DNA of 63,357 nt, from assembly GCA_003762875.1 (NCBI GenBank), contig RIBL01000017.1, forward strand, positions 1-63,357, written 5' to 3'. Under the pieces are notes generated by a model that saw nothing but the letters and a program-made list of their open reading frames with translations, was not told the origin of the DNA and ran no database searches. Of this stretch, positions 1 to 7,666 are shown one piece after another; within the stretch, counting starts at the first letter, position 1; each line of letters opens with the position of its first letter. This DNA is from Muribaculaceae bacterium Isolate-110 (HZI) (GTDB lineage: Bacteria; Bacteroidota; Bacteroidia; Bacteroidales; Muribaculaceae). The translations under genes were made by a program, and so were the position numbers.

Positions 1-114
1 ACCAATGCCTCCGCCGAAGCCTTCAACTCTAAAGTCAAGATCTTCCGCTCGCAAATGCGCGGTGTCCGAGATCGCGATTTCTTCATCTTCCGCCTGGTCA
101 AACTATACGCCTGA
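1..114 (+). pseudogene. C-terminal end of an ISL3-family transposase (cut by window edge)
   Basis: The first 37 codons run open from base 1 to a TGA. They read as the C-terminus of an ISL3/IS204/IS1001-type transposase: an N-A-S-A-E-A-F-N start followed by K-I-F-R-S-Q-M-R-G-V-R-D and F-F-I-F-R-L, the usual last block of these proteins, where the final catalytic Glu (in AEAFN) lies. Only the tail is visible, so it cannot be said whether the upstream gene is intact; it may be a live insertion sequence beginning outside the window. It would place a mobile element just upstream of the arginine operon. Confidence 0.7.
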
Positions 115-148
115 ATATTTAACACTTCGTTCTGCTCAATTTAACATA

Positions 149-202
149 TGCACCGGAATTTCGGCTTGAGCCTGAAAAGTGCACCGGCATTTAGGCTTGC
201 CC
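149..202. repeat. Two direct copies of a ~20-bp motif at the IS right end
   Basis: TGCACCGGAATTTCGGCTTG (149 on) and TGCACCGGCATTTAGGCTTG (180 on) differ at two positions and lie 31 bp apart, 35 bp after the transposase stop. They could be transposase-binding repeats at the right end of the element. The exact IS terminus cannot be fixed without the left end. Confidence 0.35.
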
Positions 203-310
203 CGTTAATATATGGACGCAAAAAAAATACGACGTGTTCCGATTTTGTTCCGGTTGAAAATGAGAATCGCCCGTAATTGATTAAATTACAGACGATTCTT
301 ATAAAGGCTG

Positions 311-383
311 TCGGGGTGAGAAGACTCGAACTTCCGACCTCCACGTCCCGAACGTGGCGCGCTGCCAACTGTGCTACACCCCG
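311..383 (-). tRNA. tRNA-Pro (anticodon CGG)
   Basis: On the minus strand a 73-nt cloverleaf is readable. The acceptor arms are CGGGGTG and CACCCCG with discriminator A. The anticodon stem CCACG/CGTGG encloses the loop TTCGGGA, giving anticodon CGG. The T-arm contains TTCGAGT. A GTTGGC D-loop is present. CCA is not encoded. It decodes CCG. It has its own promoter at 414-445. Confidence 0.93.
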
Positions 384-413
384 ATTGACATTTTCGTAGT
401 CGTTTTGCGGTCA

Positions 414-445
414 CAAAGGTAACGCTTTTTCGAGGAATTACCAAA
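414..445 (-). promoter_or_regulatory. Promoter of tRNA-Pro
   Basis: On the minus strand TTTG (442-445), a 20-base spacer and TACCTTTG (414-421) match the Bacteroidetes -33/-7 consensus exactly, about 30 bp upstream of the tRNA. Confidence 0.75.
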
Positions 446-586
446 TTTTTTTCAATACATATTTTATAGATATTTTTATCCGTGCTTTTCGTGACCCTTT
501 TGTACATGTCTTGTGTTCTATACAAAACACTCGTTTATGTATCACAAAAGTTATGCAATCACCTTAATTATTGGAAAAATTTTCTC

Positions 587-600
587 CAAAGCGCGCTTTG
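587..600. promoter_or_regulatory. Perfect palindrome CAAAGCGCGCTTTG upstream of the arginine operon
   Basis: A perfect 14-bp inverted repeat lies 56 bp before the -7 box of the first arginine gene, beside a weaker imperfect palindrome at about 571-589 (TTGGA...TCCAA). It is a candidate operator. It does not resemble the AT-rich ArgR box, so the cognate regulator is unknown. Confidence 0.35.
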
Positions 601-656
601 ATGGCAATTATTTACAAAATACACCCTATATAATGAAATATTGTCATAAAAATGCG

Positions 657-664
657 TAACTTTG
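657..664 (+). promoter_or_regulatory. -7 box of the arginine operon promoter
   Basis: TAACTTTG matches the TAnnTTTG consensus. No clear TTTG lies 19-21 bp upstream. Its position rules out the in-frame TTG at 662 as the translation start and supports the ATG at 719. Confidence 0.55.
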
Positions 665-718
665 CACAATTCTTTTAATTTTTCATTAACAACAATTTCT
701 AAGTACCGCAACAGTCAG

Positions 719-1333
719 ATGAACAATGACCAGATTAAGGTGATGTTTGCTCAGGAAGAACACTGCAAGTATGCCGAGCAGATAGTCAACCTCATCTATG
801 AATCGGCCTTGCAGCGCGGCACCGGCATAGCCCGGCGTTCGCCCGAGTACATCGCCCGCAAAATCAAGGGCGGAAAGGCTGTAGTTGCTCTCTGTGACGA
901 CCGTCTGATCGGATTCAGTTACATAGAGAGCTGGGAACATGGTGATTATGTGGCCACCTCGGGCCTCATTGTCGACCCGGAGTTCCGACGATTGGGGCTG
1001 GCTGCACGTATCAAGGCCAAGACATTTGAGCTTGCGAGGCTTAGATTCCCGTTTGCCAAGATTTTCTCTATCACGACTTCTCTCCCGGTGATGAAGCTCA
1101 ATTCGCAGATGGGTTATCGTCCGGTGACTTTCTCTGAGCTTACCGACGACGAGGAGTTCTGGGCCGGATGCAAGGGTTGTGTCAACTATGATATACTCCA
1201 GCGCAACAACCGCCGCATGTGTCTCTGTACAGGCATGCTCTACGACCCGAAAGCCAAGCTTGAACGCCCCTCCAAAAGCCGACCCTACATGATGTGGCTC
1301 AAAAACCGTCTCGTCAAGATATTCAAGCACTGA
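719..1333 (+). CDS. GNAT acyltransferase, probable N-acylglutamate synthase of the arginine pathway
   Basis: 204 aa. The start is the ATG at 719; the frame extends upstream only through a TTG inside the promoter. The GNAT fold is visible as a strand block around residues 50-85 (AVVALCDDRLIGFSYIES), then motif A with V-D-P-E-F-R-R-L-G-L-A, the acyl-CoA pyrophosphate-binding loop, and a helix. There is a Cys-containing C-terminal extension (about 130-204). In Bacteroides a homologous GNAT gene sits directly before argG and is the proposed first enzyme, acylating glutamate with acetyl- or succinyl-CoA (recalled family knowledge). No classical ArgA or ArgJ is in this window, so this gene fills the first step by elimination. 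The acyl donor is not determinable from sequence. It is first in the operon, 86 bp before argG. Confidence 0.75.
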   Translation: MNNDQIKVMFAQEEHCKYAEQIVNLIYESALQRGTGIARRSPEYIARKIKGGKAVVALCDDRLIGFSYIESWEHGDYVATSGLIVDPEFRRLGLAARIKAKTFELARLRFPFAKIFSITTSLPVMKLNSQMGYRPVTFSELTDDEEFWAGCKGCVNYDILQRNNRRMCLCTGMLYDPKAKLERPSKSRPYMMWLKNRLVKIFKH

Positions 1334-1419
1334 CACGCCCCCTCTCTCCACTCCCACATCAGCCCGTTAAGGGCATATACATTATTAAATAAGAAAAAAC
1401 TCCTCCAATTATAACAGTT

Positions 1420-2625
1420 ATGAAAAAGAAAGTAGTTCTCGCCTTCAGCGGCGGTCTTGACACATCGTTTGCCGCCAAATATCTCTCGGAAGACCTCGGT
1501 TATGAGGTACACACCGCCATCGCCAACACCGGCGGATTCAGCCCCGAGGAGCTCGAGCGCATCGAGCAGCGCGCCATGGCTCTCGGAGCCGCATCACACG
1601 CCACTCTCGACGTCACAGGCGACTATTATGACAAGAGCATACGCTACATGATAGCCGGCAATGTGCTCCGCAACGGCACATATCCCATCTCGGTGTCATC
1701 CGAACGCATCTTCCAGGCCATCGCCATCATAGAATATGCCAAGAAAATCGGTGCCGACGCCGTGGCACACGGTTCTACAGGTGCCGGCAACGACCAGGTG
1801 CGCTTCGACCTGACATTCCAGATACTCGCTCCCGAGATTGAAATCATCACCCCGACCCGCGACATGACCCTCACCCGCGAGTATGAAATCGACTATTTGC
1901 GCAAGCACGGCATCGAGGCCGACTATAAGAAGATGGAATACTCCATCAATAAGGGGCTCTGGGGCACAAGCATCGGCGGCAAGGAGACTCTCCATTCCGA
2001 GCAGACTCTCCCCGACAGTGCCTATCCCAGCCAGGTCACCGCTCAGGGCGAGGAAAAGATGACCATAACTTTTGACAAAGGTGAGGTAGTGGCCGTTAAC
2101 GGCAAGCCTTATGCCGACCGCATCGAGGCCATACGCGAAGTGGAGCGTCTCGGCTCGCGCTACGGCATAGGTCGCGACATGCACATCGGCGACACCATCA
2201 TCGGCATCAAGGGCCGCGTAGGCTTCGAGGCCGCCGGACCCATCCTCATCATCGCCGCCCACAAGATGCTTGAGAAGCACACTCTCACCAAGTGGCAGCA
2301 ATACTGGAAAGACCAGATTGGCACATGGTATGGAATGTTTCTCCACGAGTCACAGTATCTCGAGCCGGTGATGCGCGACATGGAGAAATTTCTCGAAAAC
2401 TCTCAGCGCAACGTCTCTGGTACGGTCGAGATTACGCTCCGCCCGCTCGGCTACACCCTCGTGGGTGTCGACTCGCCCTTTGACCTCATGAAGACCGATT
2501 TCGGCGAATATGGCGAGGTCAACAAGGCCTGGAGTGCCGACGACGTGAAGGGATTCACCAAAATCCTCGGCAACCAGATGAAGATATATCACAACGTGCA
2601 GAAACGTAACGGTCTCGACGAATGA
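1420..2625 (+). CDS. argG: Argininosuccinate synthase
   Basis: 401 aa, the usual size for the shorter bacterial ArgG. It ligates citrulline and aspartate using ATP in the cytoplasm. The N-terminus carries the PP-loop A-F-S-G-G-L-D-T-S (residues 8-16), the ATP-binding signature. Further family blocks are HGSTGAGNDQVRFDL (near 126-140) and the Y-S-I-N-K-G-L-W-G segment (near 173) that shapes the citrulline/aspartate site. Start ATG at 1420 follows an AT-rich leader. The stop overlaps the argC start by 4 bases (ATGA), so translation is probably coupled. Having argG second in the operon, ahead of the early-pathway genes, matches the Bacteroides order. Confidence 0.96.
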   Translation: MKKKVVLAFSGGLDTSFAAKYLSEDLGYEVHTAIANTGGFSPEELERIEQRAMALGAASHATLDVTGDYYDKSIRYMIAGNVLRNGTYPISVSSERIFQAIAIIEYAKKIGADAVAHGSTGAGNDQVRFDLTFQILAPEIEIITPTRDMTLTREYEIDYLRKHGIEADYKKMEYSINKGLWGTSIGGKETLHSEQTLPDSAYPSQVTAQGEEKMTITFDKGEVVAVNGKPYADRIEAIREVERLGSRYGIGRDMHIGDTIIGIKGRVGFEAAGPILIIAAHKMLEKHTLTKWQQYWKDQIGTWYGMFLHESQYLEPVMRDMEKFLENSQRNVSGTVEITLRPLGYTLVGVDSPFDLMKTDFGEYGEVNKAWSADDVKGFTKILGNQMKIYHNVQKRNGLDE

Positions 2626-3584
2626 TCAGGGCCGGAATCATAGGAGGCGCGGGCTACACAGCTGGCGAACTGCTCCGTCTCCTCATCAATCATCCCGAGG
2701 TGGAGGTGGCCTTTGTCCACTCCACCAGCAATGCCGGCGCGCCCGTCACCGATGTGCACGAGGGGCTCATAGGCGACACCGACCTGACATTTGCCGATAG
2801 CTATGACCTCACGGCGTGTGACGTGTTGTTTCTCTGCCAGGGCCACGGCTTCAGCCGCAAGTTTTGGGAGGAAAATGTCATGCCCGAGGGCCTCAAGGTC
2901 ATCGACTTGGCCCAGGACTATCGCGACGAGTCGGACGGCTATGTCTATGGCCTGCCCGAAGTGAAGCGTGAGGCCGTCAGGTCATGCTCGCGTCTGGCCA
3001 ATCCCGGATGTTTCGCCACAGCCATACAGCTTGCTCTGCTCCCGCTTGCGGCGGCCGGCAAGCTCTCGGGCGAGGTGCATGTGACCGGCATCACCGGCTC
3101 GACAGGAGCCGGAGTCAAGCCCGGAAGCACCACCCACTTCTCGTGGCGCAACAACAATATCTCGGTCTACAAGGCCTTTGAGCACCAGCATCTCAAGGAA
3201 ATCAAGCAGACACTCTCGGCCCTTGACGGCGGCAAGACCCACGACATCAGCTTCATACCCGTGCGCGGCGACTTTGCCCGCGGCATCTTCGTGATGGCCG
3301 ACGTCACCACATCAATGCCTCTCGACGAGGCCGTCAGGCTCTACAAGGACTTTTATGCCGATGCCGAGTTTACGCATGTATCCGACCGACCGGTCGATCT
3401 CAAGCAGGTGGTCAACACCAACAAGTGTGTCATCTCGCTTGAGAAGCATGGCGACAAGTTGCTTATACTCAGTGCTATCGACAATCTCCTGAAAGGAGCG
3501 TCAGGCCAGGCCGTCCAGAACATGAATCTCATGTTCGCGCTTCCCGAGCACACAGGTCTCGCCCTCAAACCATCAGCATTTTAA
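2622..3584 (+). CDS. argC: N-acyl-gamma-glutamyl-phosphate reductase (operon copy)
   Basis: 320 aa. It reduces N-acylglutamyl phosphate to the semialdehyde with NADPH. An N-terminal Rossmann motif G-I-I-G-G-A-G-Y-T-A-G-E (5-16), the catalytic Cys130 in N-P-G-C, the G-S-T-G-A-G loop (159-164) and the His motif H-Q-H-L-K-E-I (188-194) are all present, so it looks fully active. Residues 245-300 hold the V-V-N-T-N-K-C and D-N-L-L-K-G-A-S-G-Q-A dimer and active-site segments. It overlaps argG by 4 bases. A second copy (9852-10823, minus) keeps the Cys but has lost one of the two histidines, so this is the one expected to serve arginine synthesis. Confidence 0.95.
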   Translation: MIRAGIIGGAGYTAGELLRLLINHPEVEVAFVHSTSNAGAPVTDVHEGLIGDTDLTFADSYDLTACDVLFLCQGHGFSRKFWEENVMPEGLKVIDLAQDYRDESDGYVYGLPEVKREAVRSCSRLANPGCFATAIQLALLPLAAAGKLSGEVHVTGITGSTGAGVKPGSTTHFSWRNNNISVYKAFEHQHLKEIKQTLSALDGGKTHDISFIPVRGDFARGIFVMADVTTSMPLDEAVRLYKDFYADAEFTHVSDRPVDLKQVVNTNKCVISLEKHGDKLLILSAIDNLLKGASGQAVQNMNLMFALPEHTGLALKPSAF

Positions 3585-3590
3585 TTAATT

Positions 3591-3609
3591 AATTAGTAAT
3601 TACTAATTG
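3591..3609. repeat. AATTAGTAATTACTAATTG intergenic repeat, copy 1
   Basis: An AT-only palindromic block that fills most of the 32-bp argC-argD gap. The same words recur at 7640-7665, 28127-28158, 58650-58682 and 58712-58744. Confidence 0.7.
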
Positions 3610-3616
3610 ATCCAAG

Positions 3617-4762
3617 GTGACTTTATTTGACGTTTATTCCCTATATGACATAGAGCCGGTAAGCGGAAGCGGCTCATACGTGTTCACAGCCGACGGCACC
3701 CGCTATCTCGACCTTTATGGAGGCCATGCCGTCATATCCATCGGACATGCCCATCCCACATATGTCAAAGCTGTGAGCGACCAGGTGGGTCGTCTCGGCT
3801 TCTATTCCAATTCCGTAAAAAACAGTCTGCAGATGCGCATGGCCGAGAAACTCGGCCGCCAGAGCGGTTATGACAACTATTCGCTCTTCCTGTGCAACTC
3901 CGGAGCCGAAGCCAACGAGAACGCCATGAAACTGGCCTCGTTTGTCACGGGCCGCAGCAAGATTCTCGCCTTTGACCGCGCGTTTCACGGCCGTACTTCG
4001 GGAGCGGTTGCCGTGACCGACAATCCAAAGATACAGGCCCCGTTCAACACCACTCCCAATGTCGACTTTGTCAAGCTGGGCGACCTCGCTGCCGTGAAAG
4101 AGCGTCTCTCCACAGGCCAATATGCCGCAGTAATCATCGAAGGCATACAAGGTGTGGCCGGCATACGTATGGTCGAGGATGACTTCCTGCGCCAGCTCCG
4201 CACGGTGTCTGAGTGTACTAGTACACTATTAATCCTCGACGAGATACAGTCAGGCTACGGTCGCACGGGCAATTTCTTCGCCCATCAGCATGCCGGCATA
4301 CGTCCCGACCTCGTGACATGCGCCAAAGGCATCGCCAACGGTTTCCCGATGGGAGCCGTACTCATCTCCCCGGCCATCGAGCCGTGGAAAGGTATGCTCG
4401 GCACCACATTCGGAGGCAATCATCTGGCGTGTGCCGCAGCCATCGCCGTGCTCGACGTCATGGAGGCGGAACATCTCGTGGAGAATGCCGCCGAGGTGGG
4501 ACAATATCTCATCACGAGGCTCAACGAGATGGCCGGAGAGACCGATCAAATCGTCGAAGTGCGCGGCCGCGGCCTCATGATAGGCATCGAAATCAAAGGC
4601 TCGGCCTCCGAGCTGCGTAAACGCCTGCTTTTCGAGCACAGGATATTTACAGGCGGAGCCGGCGAGCACACCGTGCGCCTCCTTCCCGCCCTCGGCCTCA
4701 CAAAAGACCAGGCCGATGTTTTTCTCACCAACTTCAGACAATTGCTAACCGGCGATTGCTGA
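3617..4762 (+). CDS. argD: Acylornithine aminotransferase
   Basis: 381 aa, a PLP fold-type I class III aminotransferase converting N-acylglutamate semialdehyde to N-acylornithine with glutamate as amino donor. The start is GTG at 3617: it gives the N-terminus T-L-F-D-V-Y that Bacteroides homologues share, and no ATG fits. PLP-binding Asp and Lys are in I-L-D-E-I-Q-S-G-Y-G-R-T-G (about 206-218) and C-A-K-G-I-A-N-G (Lys near 237). The G-A-E-A-N-E-N-A-M-K-L-A block near 95-106 contacts the phosphate. It sits 32 bp after argC, separated by the repeat, and 16 bp before argF'. Confidence 0.94.
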   Translation: MTLFDVYSLYDIEPVSGSGSYVFTADGTRYLDLYGGHAVISIGHAHPTYVKAVSDQVGRLGFYSNSVKNSLQMRMAEKLGRQSGYDNYSLFLCNSGAEANENAMKLASFVTGRSKILAFDRAFHGRTSGAVAVTDNPKIQAPFNTTPNVDFVKLGDLAAVKERLSTGQYAAVIIEGIQGVAGIRMVEDDFLRQLRTVSECTSTLLILDEIQSGYGRTGNFFAHQHAGIRPDLVTCAKGIANGFPMGAVLISPAIEPWKGMLGTTFGGNHLACAAAIAVLDVMEAEHLVENAAEVGQYLITRLNEMAGETDQIVEVRGRGLMIGIEIKGSASELRKRLLFEHRIFTGGAGEHTVRLLPALGLTKDQADVFLTNFRQLLTGDC

Positions 4763-4778
4763 CAGCTATTAAGCCTCT

Positions 4779-5732
4779 ATGAAAAATTTTACGACAGTCA
4801 AAGATATAGGCCCGCATGATCTCGCAGTCAAGGAGGCCCTCGAGATCAAAGCCAACCGTTTTGCATATACAGATCTCGGCCGCAACAAGACGTTGATGAT
4901 GATATTCTTCAACTCGTCGCTCCGCACCCGTCTCAGCACTCAGAAGGCTGCGATGAATCTCGGCATGAACGTAATCGTGCTTGATGTCAACCAGGGCGCG
5001 TGGAAACTCGAGACCGAGCGCGGCGTAATCATGGACGGCGACAAGGCCGAACATCTGCTTGAGGCCATCCCCGTGATGGGATGCTACTGCGACATCATCG
5101 GTGTGCGCTCGTTTGCCGGGCTCAAGGACAAGGCCGAGGACTATGAGGAGCGTGTCATCTCACAGTTTATCAAATACTCCGGCCGTCCGGTCTTCTCAAT
5201 GGAAGCCGCCACCCGCCACCCGCTCCAGAGTTTTGCCGATCTTATCACCATTGAGGAATACAAGACCAAGCCACGTCCCAAAGTGGTGATGACCTGGGCT
5301 CCTCACCCCCGCGCGCTACCTCAGGCCGTTCCCAACTCATTTGCCGAGTGGATGAACGCCACCGACTATGAGTTTGTCATCACCCATCCCCGCGGCTATG
5401 AGCTTGCCCCCGAGTTTGTGGGCAATGCCCGTGTCGAGTATGACCAGCGCAAGGCTCTCGAGGGTGCCGACTTCGTGTATGCCAAAAACTGGTCGGCCTA
5501 CGCTGACCCCAACTATGGCAAGGTGCTCTCGACCGACCGCGACTGGACCGTCGATGCCGACAAGATGGCTCTGACCGACAACGCCTTCTTCATGCACTGT
5601 CTGCCAGTGCGCCGCAACATGATTGTCACCGACGATGTCATAGAGTCAGACCGTTCGATAGTCATTCCCGAGGCTGCCAACCGTGAGATTTCGGCACAGG
5701 TGGTGCTCAAGCGCATGCTCGAAAGCCTATGA
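4779..5732 (+). CDS. argF': N-succinyl/acetylornithine transcarbamylase (ArgF' type)
   Basis: 317 aa. It transfers the carbamoyl group to N-acylornithine instead of free ornithine, the Bacteroidetes variant of the pathway. The carbamoyl-phosphate motif is F-F-N-S-S-L-R-T-R (43-51). Other family segments are Q-G-A-W-K-L-E-T-E-R-G-V (72-83), F-S-M-E-A-A-T-R-H-P-L-Q (about 140-151) and M-H-C-L-P-V-R-R-N near 275. Residue 90, in D-G-D-K-A-E-H, is Ala. In the characterised Bacteroides fragilis succinylornithine enzyme this position is Pro90; in the acetylornithine enzyme of Xanthomonas it is Glu92. A small residue leaves room for succinyl, so succinylornithine is the likelier substrate (inference). 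The stop overlaps argB by 4 bases. Confidence 0.93.
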   Translation: MKNFTTVKDIGPHDLAVKEALEIKANRFAYTDLGRNKTLMMIFFNSSLRTRLSTQKAAMNLGMNVIVLDVNQGAWKLETERGVIMDGDKAEHLLEAIPVMGCYCDIIGVRSFAGLKDKAEDYEERVISQFIKYSGRPVFSMEAATRHPLQSFADLITIEEYKTKPRPKVVMTWAPHPRALPQAVPNSFAEWMNATDYEFVITHPRGYELAPEFVGNARVEYDQRKALEGADFVYAKNWSAYADPNYGKVLSTDRDWTVDADKMALTDNAFFMHCLPVRRNMIVTDDVIESDRSIVIPEAANREISAQVVLKRMLESL

Positions 5733-6517
5733 AGACATCCGAAGACATCAAAGTGGTGAAAATCGGCGGCAATATCGTCGACAATCCCGAGGCTCTCGGC
5801 CGCTTTGTCGCAGATTTCGCCGCCCTTCCCGGACGCAAGATACTGATACACGGCGGCGGCAAGGAAGCCACACGTCTCAGTGCCCGACTCGAGATACCCA
5901 CAGTCATGATAGAGGGGCGTCGTGTCACCTCGCGCGACACTCTCGATGTTGTGACAATGGTCTATGCCGGACTGGTCAACAAACGCATCGTCTCCAAGCT
6001 CCAGGCCGCCGGCTGCAATGCTCTTGGTCTCAGCGGAGCCGACGGCAACGCCATATGCGCCACACGTCGTCCGGCCGAGCCTGTCGACTATGGTTTTGTG
6101 GGCGACATCTCCCCCTCGGGAGTCAACACCGAGCTGATGTCCGCGCTGCTTGACGCAGGCATTGTCCCTGTCTACTGCGCCATCACCCATGACGGCAACG
6201 GCACGCTACTCAACTGCAACGCCGACACCATAGCTTCGTCGGTGGCAATCGGTGCGTCGACTCTTGCTCCGACCGACCTTATATACTGCTTCGAGCAGCC
6301 TGGAGTGATGCGCGACATCGACCGGCCCGACTCGCTCATAGCCCGCATCACTCCCTCGACATATGCCGACCTCAAGGCCGAGGGGGTGGTCAACAAGGGC
6401 ATGATACCCAAACTCGACAACTCTTTCCGCGCCATCGGTTCGGGCGTGAGAAGCGTCATCATCAAGCATGCCGCCAATCTCTCCAATCCGACCGGCACGA
6501 CACTCTCCCCGCAATGA
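5729..6517 (+). CDS. argB: N-acylglutamate kinase
   Basis: 262 aa, an amino-acid kinase fold enzyme phosphorylating N-acylglutamate, second step of the pathway. Seen: K-I-G-G-N (12-16) and H-G-G-G-K (41-45) for ATP phosphates; the acyl-glutamate site R-V-T-S-R-D-T-L-D-V-V (65-75); L-L-N-C-N-A-D-T-I-A near 160-169; and E-G-V-V-N-K-G-M-I-P-K-L (about 221-232) with the catalytic Lys. The N-terminal helix needed for hexameric, arginine-feedback-inhibited kinases seems absent because the protein starts directly before the first strand, so feedback control at this step is doubtful (inference). ATGA overlaps couple it to argF' before and argE after. Confidence 0.93.
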   Translation: MKTSEDIKVVKIGGNIVDNPEALGRFVADFAALPGRKILIHGGGKEATRLSARLEIPTVMIEGRRVTSRDTLDVVTMVYAGLVNKRIVSKLQAAGCNALGLSGADGNAICATRRPAEPVDYGFVGDISPSGVNTELMSALLDAGIVPVYCAITHDGNGTLLNCNADTIASSVAIGASTLAPTDLIYCFEQPGVMRDIDRPDSLIARITPSTYADLKAEGVVNKGMIPKLDNSFRAIGSGVRSVIIKHAANLSNPTGTTLSPQ

Positions 6518-7629
6518 ACGCCTCCTCCGCAACCGACCCGACCGACGGTCTCAGGGACATCAGTAACGAAGTCGACCTCCTGAGCCGCATGATTGCCACC
6601 CCCTCATTCTCACGTGACGAAGGGCGTACGGCCGACATAATATATGAGTATCTCGCCTGTCATGGAGCCGACCCTCAGCGACATGTCAACAACGTCTGGG
6701 CTCTGAGTCCGGGTTTTGACCCCTCGCGCCCGACCCTGATGCTCAATTCCCATCACGACACCGTGCGTCCGGCTGTGAGCTATACGCGCGACCCTTTCAT
6801 GCCTTCGGTCGAGGAGGGGAGTCTCTACGGGCTCGGGAGCAACGATGCGGGAGCGTCGGCAGTGTCGCTCATAAGCGTGTTTCTCGAGTTGCGCGAGTCA
6901 TCTCTACCCTTCAACCTGCTGCTTGCCGTCACGGCCGAGGAAGAGGTGGGAGGCGAGAACGGCATGCGGGCTTTCCTGCCGATGCTTGCCGGGCGAGGCG
7001 TTAAGGTCGACTGTGCCATAGTAGGCGAGCCGACCGGCATGCAGCCCGCCGTGGGCGAGCGCGGGCTGGTGGTGCTCGACTGTGTGACATCCGGTGTCAC
7101 AGGCCATGCGGCTCGCGGTGAGGGCATCAATGCCATATATCGTGCGATGGAGGATATCGAACTTCTGCGCACCTATGAGTTCCCGTCGGTGTCGCAGGTG
7201 CTCGGTCCGGTGAGTCTGAATGTCACACAAATCAATGCCGGGTGGCAGCACAACGCCATACCCGACGAGTGCAGATGGGTCACCGACATACGCACCACCG
7301 ATGCTCAGTCCAACGAAGAGGTGGTGAGCCTGCTGCGCGCGCGTGTCAGGTGGTCGACCCTCGTCCCGCGCTCTACCAGGGTGCGCGCCTCGGTGATAGA
7401 CGAGAGCCATCCGCTTGTGCAGACAGTCATTGGCCTCGGGCTGACCCCGTTTGTGTCGCCTACCACGAGCGACATGTCGCTTATGCACGGCTTCCCGTCG
7501 CTGAAGATAGGTCCCGGACAGTCGTCGCGCAGCCACTCGGCCGACGAATATATCTGCCTCAATGAGATTGCCGAAGCCATCGACATGTATGGCTGTATAA
7601 TAAAGAACCTTCAGCTTATAAAAGACTGA
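6514..7629 (+). CDS. argE: M20-family N-acylornithine/N-acylcitrulline deacylase
   Basis: 371 aa, a zinc-dependent M20 hydrolase. Because carbamoylation occurs on the acylated ornithine, its expected substrate is N-acylcitrulline, releasing citrulline for ArgG. Metal ligands and catalytic residues visible: L-N-S-H-H-D-T-V (about 77-84), G-L-G-S-N-D-A-G (about 107-114), catalytic E-E-E-V-G-G near 139-144, V-G-E-P-T-G near 173-178, and the final His in S-R-S-H-S-A-D-E near 345. A lid domain lies in between. Start ATG overlaps the argB stop. The short acidic N-terminus is not a signal peptide, so it is cytoplasmic. Alternatives in this family (DapE) are less likely in this operon. Confidence 0.88.
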   Translation: MNASSATDPTDGLRDISNEVDLLSRMIATPSFSRDEGRTADIIYEYLACHGADPQRHVNNVWALSPGFDPSRPTLMLNSHHDTVRPAVSYTRDPFMPSVEEGSLYGLGSNDAGASAVSLISVFLELRESSLPFNLLLAVTAEEEVGGENGMRAFLPMLAGRGVKVDCAIVGEPTGMQPAVGERGLVVLDCVTSGVTGHAARGEGINAIYRAMEDIELLRTYEFPSVSQVLGPVSLNVTQINAGWQHNAIPDECRWVTDIRTTDAQSNEEVVSLLRARVRWSTLVPRSTRVRASVIDESHPLVQTVIGLGLTPFVSPTTSDMSLMHGFPSLKIGPGQSSRSHSADEYICLNEIAEAIDMYGCIIKNLQLIKD

Positions 7630-7639
7630 AGTCGCAAGG

Positions 7640-7665
7640 AATTACTAATTGCTAATTACTAATTG
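7640..7665. repeat. AATTACTAATTG repeat, copy 2
   Basis: Two tandem AATTACTAATTG words, separated by CT, fill the gap between the argE stop and the argH start. Confidence 0.75.
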
Positions 7666-7666
7666 A

